A stretch of 64,000 nt of DNA, from assembly GCA_036873755.1 (NCBI GenBank), contig JAVTVY010051717.1:202842-266841 (forward strand), given 5' to 3'. The notes under the pieces are model-generated. The model saw only the letters and a program-made list of their open reading frames with translations, searched no databases and was not told the origin of the DNA. The stretch is from Hanleya hanleyi (lineage: Eukaryota > Mollusca > Polyplacophora > Lepidopleurida > Hanleyidae). Below, one piece after another: positions 59,151 to 64,000 of the stretch (its first letter is position 1; each line of letters opens with the position of its first letter). A program made the position numbers and the translations under genes.

Positions 59151-59439
59151 GTATGTAAAACTTTCTCCAGAAAAAAAGCGGAACACGGACCTTACCCCTA
59201 AAATAGGGGAAAACCCCTATCAACTCTCGCCAAAAGGGCTAATATCGGTCCCCGGGCTTATCGGGGCCTGCCTATCAAGTCAATGGGGTGGGTGCATGTA
59301 AAATTAGGATTTTTTCCCGAAATTATAAAAAGCGGAACACGGACTTTACCTCTACAATAGGGGTCTGTATTATACAATATAAGGGAAAATGCCTGTATGG
59401 GGTATGGGGATGGTCAATTTTTTTTTCGTGGGCTTTACT

Positions 59440-59880
59440 ATGGCTTGTGGGGTCGCGTTTTTCTCGTCTCGCCAAGAAAATGACAATGGGAAGGGTCCCG
59501 GAGCGAATCGGTGGAATTTTTGGAAAAGTCACCGAGGTCTGTATATAGGCCTATATCCTGGGAAACCTACTTCTCGACATTTGCGGTATAGGTTGTGGGG
59601 TCTCGTTTTCTTAGTCTCGTCAAGACAAACATGATAGGAAGTGTCGCGGAGCGAATCGTTGAAATTTTTGGAAAAAGTTCAGGGAGACCCACATAGTCCC
59701 ATACTAGGGGTATAGGTCCAATGTTTGTCCCACTGGGAAACCTACTTCTAGACATTTGCGGTATGGTTGTTTGGATTTGTTTTCTTAGTCTCGTCAAGAC
59801 AAACATGATAGGAAGTGTCCCGACACGAAACGGTGAAATTTTTTGAAAAAGTTCGAGGTCTGTCTATAGCCCCATATAGA
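59440..59880 (+). repeat. Second tandem repeat (~150-175 bp unit)
   Basis: TCTCGTCAAGACAAACATGATAGG occurs at about 59614 and 59788 and in a variant near 59463. GAAACCTACTTCT.GACATTTGCGG is also repeated. There are about three units. Confidence 0.8.
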
Positions 59881-59929
59881 CCCATATACTGGGGTATAAG
59901 CCCAATGTATGTATAAATCCATACTGGGT

Positions 59930-60870
59930 GGACGTGTTGGAGTCTAGGTGAGTCCCTGGTGGTCCAATGGTGTCGTATGAGGTCTTATTTTGAAGCTCTC
60001 ATGCAGGAGCACTTGACTACACTAATGGTTCGTACGTTGCCAATATTCTGCGCATGCGCAGCCTGGCCGTAGTATAGAAAGCAGGCATTTTTGGGGGTGT
60101 GTGTGGGTGTGTTTGGGTTAGAGATGGGCTATTCACGGTTCGAATGGGTCGAAAGGTGTCAAAGTGAAGCTTGTGTGGGTTAGAGTCAGGAATGGTGTGT
60201 TTTTAAGTGCAAGTCGCGGGCCAATGTGCGCATGCGCAGTTGGTTGTAGTAAGAAAAGTGGCCATTTTGGGGCAGTACAGGAAGGCGGGTTTGGGGTCGA
60301 GAGGGACAATCCTTGGTCCAAATGCGTCCTGAGAGGCGTCATGTTGTAGCTCTCGGAGTGCACAATTCCATTTTAGGGATGTTCACGTCATCTGCGACGT
60401 CATCAGTACGAGTAGTAGCGAAAGTGGCCATTTTGGGGCAGTGCAGGAAGGTATTTGGGGTAGAGATGGACCATCCTTGGTCCGAATGCGTCCTGAGAGG
60501 TGTCCTGTTGTAGCTCTCGGGGTGTACATCTCCATTTTAGGGATGTTTACGTCATCTGTGACGTTATCAGGACGAGTAGTAGCAAAAGTGGGCATTTTGG
60601 GGAAGTGCAGGAAGGTATTTGGGGTAGAGAGGGACAATCCTTGGTCCGAATGCGTCGTGGGAGGTGTTATGTTGTAGCTCTCGGGGTGTACATTCCGATT
60701 TGAGGCATGTCCGCAGCATCTGTGACGTCATTGGTGACGTCATCAGTGCGAGTAGTAGCCAAAGCGGGTATTTTGGGGCAGTGAAGGAAGGTATTTGGTG
60801 TAGAGATGGACCATCCTTGATCCTTGGTCCGAATGTACCGTGTGGGATGTCATCTTGTTGTTCTCTGCGT
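59930..60870 (+). repeat. Diverged satellite units with CRE-like boxes
   Basis: Units at about 59930-60110 and 60120-60250 keep the GTCAAAGTGAAGCT and GCGCATGCGCAG landmarks. From 60250, units of about 160-178 bp carry GTAGTAGC.AAAG, CATTTTGGGG.AGTG, GTATTTGG, ATCCTTGGTCCGAATG and GTGACGTCATCAG. Confidence 0.85.
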
Positions 60871-60952
60871 GTAGACACATCTACACACTTGTTGGTCGCA
60901 TTGTGCATAAATACTACATATGACTTGATACTGTGAACTATAACTGTAAAAC

Positions 60953-61037
60953 TTCAATATGGTCGAGTGGTCTAAGACGCCAGTCTCAAGTGCTGGTCTG
61001 CACATGCAGGGCTTGGGTTCGAATCCTACTCCTGACA
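60953..61037 (+). pseudogene. tRNA-Leu(CAA)-like pseudogene
   Basis: The D arm, anticodon arm (CCAGT-CTCAAGT-GCTGG, anticodon CAA, T33 present), long variable arm, T arm (GGTTCGAATCC) and 3' acceptor strand TCCTGAC-A are recognisable. The 5' acceptor strand TTCAATA does not pair with it at three positions. It is part of a ~147-bp tandem duplication with the next entry. Confidence 0.75.
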
Positions 61038-61099
61038 CATGAGTTGTTTTCTTGATACTTCTGATACAATAGTTAAAACTATAAACCTATAACTGTAAA

Positions 61100-61185
61100 G
61101 TCAGGATGGCAGAGTGGTCTAAGGCGCCAGTCCTAAGTGCTGGTCTGCGCAATGCAGGGCGTGGGTTCGAATCCTACTCCTGACA
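61100..61185 (+). tRNA. tRNA-Leu-like gene with odd anticodon loop
   Basis: This 86-nt sequence folds as a type II tRNA. The acceptor GTCAGGA/TCCTGAC is perfect with discriminator A, the T loop is TTCGAAT, and the variable arm is TCTGCGCAATGCAGGGC. The anticodon stem CCAGT/GCTGG encloses CCTAAGT, which reads UAA but puts C instead of the nearly universal U at position 33. The D stem has one mismatch. It probably derives from tRNA-Leu(CAA) by changes of the loop (CTCAAGT in the neighbour). Function is doubtful; a pseudogene is likely. Confidence 0.6.
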
Positions 61186-61194
61186 CATGAGTTT

Positions 61195-62315
61195 TATTGT
61201 ATATACATCTTTTGTATTATACCATATCTGTCCTGTATTAGACAATAGATGTCCTGTATTATACCATATCTGCGCTGTATTATACCATATCTGTCATGTA
61301 TTATACAATACCTGTCCTGTGCTATACCATATCTGGCCTGCATTGTACCATATATGTCCTGTATTTTACAATATATGTTCTGTTTTATACCAAATCTGTG
61401 CTGTGTTATACAATATCTGTGCTATAGTATACAGTATCTGTCCTATATTATACCAAATCCGCGCTGTATTATACTGTATCTATCCTGTATTGTACCATAT
61501 ATGTCCTGTATTATAAAATATATGTTCTGTATTAGACAATATTTTCCCTCTATTATATCATATCTGCTCTGTATTATACCATATCTGTGATGTATTATAC
61601 CAGATCTATCCTGTATTATACAATATCTGTGCTGTATTATACAATATCTGTCCTATGTTATACCATATCTGTGATGTATTATACAATATCTGCAGTGTAT
61701 TATACAATATCTGTCCAGTATGATACAATATATGTTCTGTATTATACCAAATCCGTGCTGTATTATACAGTACCAGTCCTGTATTGTACCATATATGTCC
61801 TGTACTATACCATATCTGTCACGCATTATACCATACCTTTGCTGTACTATACCATATCTGTCCTCAATTATACCATATCTGTGCTGTGTTATACCATATC
61901 TGTCCTGTGTTATACAATATCTGTTCCGTATCATACCAATCTGTCCTGTATTGTTCTATATTTGTCCTCTATTATACCATATATGTTCTGTACTATACCA
62001 AATCTGTGCTGTATTATACAGTATCTGGCCTGTATTGTACCAAAGTTGTGCTGTATTATACCATATCTGTCCTGAATTGTACCATATATGTCCTGTATCG
62101 TACAATATATGTTCTGTATTATGCAATATTTGCCCTCTATTATACCATATCTGTGCTGTATTATACCATATCTGTCCTGAATTATACCATATCTGTGCTG
62201 TATAATACAATATCTGTCCTGTATTATACCAAATCTGTGCTGTATTATAGAGTATCTGTTCTGTATTATACCAAATCTGTGCTGTATTATACCATATCTG
62301 TTCTGTATTATACAA
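61195..62315 (+). repeat. 21-bp minisatellite, ~1.1 kb
   Basis: More than 50 units of TGTCCTGTATTATACCATATC with scattered changes (GTGCTG, ACAATATC, ACCAAATC). The 21-bp length is a multiple of three, so several frames on both strands stay open. These are not genes. Confidence 0.95.
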
Positions 62316-62387
62316 TCGGATAGCGGTGGTCGTGAATAACAACAAGTTCAACAATGTTCATACAGTTTATTATCCCCAATGTTACAT

Positions 62388-62420
62388 CATACCCAGGCTG
62401 GGGGAGCCGCCCTGGGTATG
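62388..62420. repeat. 10-bp perfect hairpin shared with the foldback element
   Basis: CATACCCAGG and CCTGGGTATG enclose a GC-rich loop (CTGGGGGAGCCGC). On the - strand it is followed by GGGGATAATAAACT. The same hairpin and trailing phrase occur at 19867-19925. Confidence 0.8.
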
Positions 62421-62579
62421 TTCACAGCAAACAAATTGAAATATTAAACCACGTGTTTTATTATTTAACGCACTGTCACATTAGGTACAATTGTTTACTG
62501 AGCTCAAGTCAACGATTAGCATGTAGAATATAGAGTATGTACGGCATGGTATGATATTCATCAGTGCACAGGTGACGCT

Positions 62580-62852
62580 TCAAGCGATGGGGCGGTCGGT
62601 GAATTTGATCACGAAAAAAGTAACATTGGTGACCCTCTCCACTATCCACTTGGTGTTGGGGCGCTGTTCATAGGCCCATCGCAAGACATCCAATTGGTCC
62701 ACTTGGTCCAGCACGGGCTCTAGCGACGCCCGGTTAATGATGGTAAACGGTTGGTCAAATACCCGGCTGTTACTGCTCGGGTAAAAGTATCGGACTTGGT
62801 CTGTCTCCTTATGCCGCACAAGGGTATAAGTGAGAGATTGAGGTTCTATATC
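62580..62852 (-). CDS. Unidentified 90-codon open frame
   Basis: The frame runs from a TGA to a TGA with no ATG in it. It could therefore be a 3'-terminal exon, a fragment, or use GTG-like context only by chance. Composition looks protein-like: VRYFYPSSNSRVFDQPF, a leucine/aspartate helix-like tract (LEPVLDQVDQLDVLRW), NTKWIVERVTNVTFFVIKF. GC content is well above the flanks. I recognise no family. It sits between a satellite unit (62860) and a conserved hairpin (62388), and may belong to a mobile or viral-type element. A candidate acceptor (GATATAG at 62846) has a weak pyrimidine tract. Confidence 0.4.
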   Translation of the reverse strand, partial: DIEPQSLTYTLVRHKETDQVRYFYPSSNSRVFDQPFTIINRASLEPVLDQVDQLDVLRWAYEQRPNTKWIVERVTNVTFFVIKFTDRPIA

Positions 62853-62855
62853 TCA

Positions 62856-62995
62856 TCCAAGGGTGGTGTGTAGGGTGTCAAATCGAAGCTCTAGTGGTAC
62901 AGACCACGATCGGAGGGATGTCCACGTCATCTGTGACGTCATCAGTACGAGTAGTAGCGAAAGCGACCATTTTATGTGTGCAATGGAGTGCGTTT
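62856..62995 (+). repeat. Isolated unit of the 60-kb satellite
   Basis: GTGTCAAATCGAAGCTCTAG, TCATCTGTGACGTCATCAG, TACGAGTAGTAGCGAAAGCG and CCATTTT match the units at 60.3-60.8 kb. Confidence 0.85.
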
Positions 62996-63042
62996 GAAAG
63001 GGGCCATCTTCAGTCTGGCTACCTGGTAGAGTTACCTGTATG

Positions 63043-63187
63043 TGTGTGTACGTTTGTGTGTGTGTGTGTGTGTGTACGTGCGTGCGTGCGTGTGCGTGAG
63101 TGTTTGTGTGTGTGTACGTCTGTGGGTGCGTGCGTGCGTGCGTGTGTGTGTGTGTGTGTGTGTCCGTGTGTTTGTGCGTCCATGCGC

Positions 63188-63238
<51 letters not shown>

Positions 63239-63243
63239 TGTGT
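63043..63243 (+). repeat. (GT)n / (GTGC)n microsatellite
   Basis: Interrupted runs of GT with GTGC and GTAC steps, longest at about 63189-63231. Confidence 0.95.
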
Positions 63244-64000
63244 GAGAACATGGTGCTTAGTTAGCCGTCTCTCTTTCAGAAGGTATGGAGGCTGTGAAGA
63301 GCCGTTCTCTTCTGTCGCTGTAAGACGGAACTGTCATTGCCACAGCGTTAGGGTTAATAGGGCAAAGACCATTGTGAGACCAATGGGACGTCGCTGGTTC
63401 CGGCGTGAGCGCTCGTGGTCCATAGCCCGAGCATCAAGGATGGCTGTCATAGTCCAGTAGTGGTGGGTGATAGCACACCTTGCCATCGATTCCACTCTGT
63501 CGAGAATCGCTTCTGTGAACTCTTTCAGGATCTGGCGTCGCCCCTAGTTGTCGTCGCTATCTCCAAACATGGACCGAACTACTGCTCGGTAACCCGTGAG
63601 TGAATTAACCACGGTCGCATGCTGTAAAATGCGAGTCGCATAGGGATGGGTCTCCGTCATGGCTCTGCAACCATAGGAATGGGCTTGTGAGATCCAGAGG
63701 ACGTGTTAGACCATGTTACACATGCGCGTCTACACGTAGCTCTACGTGTGTAGTCCGTGATAAGTACTATTCTGATTGGTTAGTCCAAAAAGAGAGCAAC
63801 AACAACAACAACAGCAAAGATTACAGGTCAATCCTTGTATTAGCCCCTCCATCACAGCACATCCACGCTGTGGGAATCGCTATGGGTGTGTTTGCAATTC
63901 ACTTATGCTATTGTCCGTGTATTCAGAAGTTCATTGTGCTGATCTCAGACTGCTCTTGTCCAATCAGAAGCCGACCCTCAGAATAAGTATAGGTCATGTT
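63244..64000. other. Window end, no recognised gene
   Basis: TGCTCTTGTCCAATCAGAAGC at 63951-63971 matches the CCAAT-box units of the foldback arms (18771-18792, inverted at 19836-19851). A partial related element may therefore begin here and run out of the window. ACACGTAGCTCTACGTGTGTAG at 63730 is a small palindrome. Confidence 0.4.

Noticed and set aside
61195..62315. CRISPR-like array of short repeats
   Set aside because: Units are contiguous without unique spacers, and the host is clearly an animal.
61195..62354. Several open frames of 90-180 codons rich in Cys, Tyr and Ile
   Set aside because: They lie in a 21-bp tandem repeat whose length is a multiple of three, so frames stay open automatically on both strands.
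62853..63460. Val/Cys and His/Thr repeat frames
   Set aside because: These are translations of the GT/CA microsatellite.

Overview
The window is nuclear DNA of an invertebrate animal, most likely a lophotrochozoan and probably a mollusc. The evidence is spliced genes with GT/AG introns, an animal arrestin-domain gene and an animal beta-1,3-galactosyltransferase-like gene, tRNA-Leu-type sequences, no operons, and very dense transposable elements. Four SINE copies carry 9-12 bp target-site duplications and a GTGAGTGAGTGAG head plus a segment resembling SINEs known to me from gastropods. Phrases such as GGCAGATAACTCT, common in mollusc DNA, point the same way. I cannot name the species.

Layout. 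1-4.3 kb: intergenic repeats and one weak ORF. 4.3-22.1 kb: a complete seven-exon gene on the + strand for an alpha-arrestin (ARRDC family, 391 residues). Exon lengths (118, 147, 227, 183, 183, 172, 146) and splice phases fit together without a break. Its introns hold a SINE, several inverted-repeat elements, a 5'-truncated LINE, a gypsy-type relic, a TTAA-flanked element, a 2.5-kb foldback-like palindrome and a satellite block. 22.8-35.4 kb: a repeat-only region dominated by at least six pieces of one Penelope-like retroelement family, mixed with gypsy-type relics, a nested SINE and old repeats. 36-46 kb: AT-rich DNA with no gene I recognise, two SINEs, hAT-like MITEs and two tiny palindromes each flanked by a 7-bp direct repeat. 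47.2-48.4 kb: a beta-1,3-galactosyltransferase-like gene on the - strand, intact except for one in-frame TGA. 50.4-51.1 kb: a 19-bp minisatellite. 52-53.4 kb: an element with ~150-bp terminal inverted repeats. 54.5-57.1 kb: a LINE on the - strand with a frameshift. 58.6-63.2 kb: satellite DNA (unit ~152 bp), two tandem tRNA-Leu-like sequences, a 1.1-kb 21-bp minisatellite, a hairpin also found in the foldback element, an unidentified 91-codon open frame and GT microsatellites.

The two cellular genes have unrelated roles: an ubiquitin-ligase adaptor for receptor trafficking, and a Golgi glycosyltransferase. The rest is a record of transposition. The best candidates for something undescribed are the foldback element with its shared hairpin module, the micro-palindromes with target duplications, the 302-bp two-copy element with 10-11 bp duplications, and the satellite that appears both in the arrestin gene intron and at 58.6-63 kb. 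All family assignments were made by eye from motifs; no search was run.
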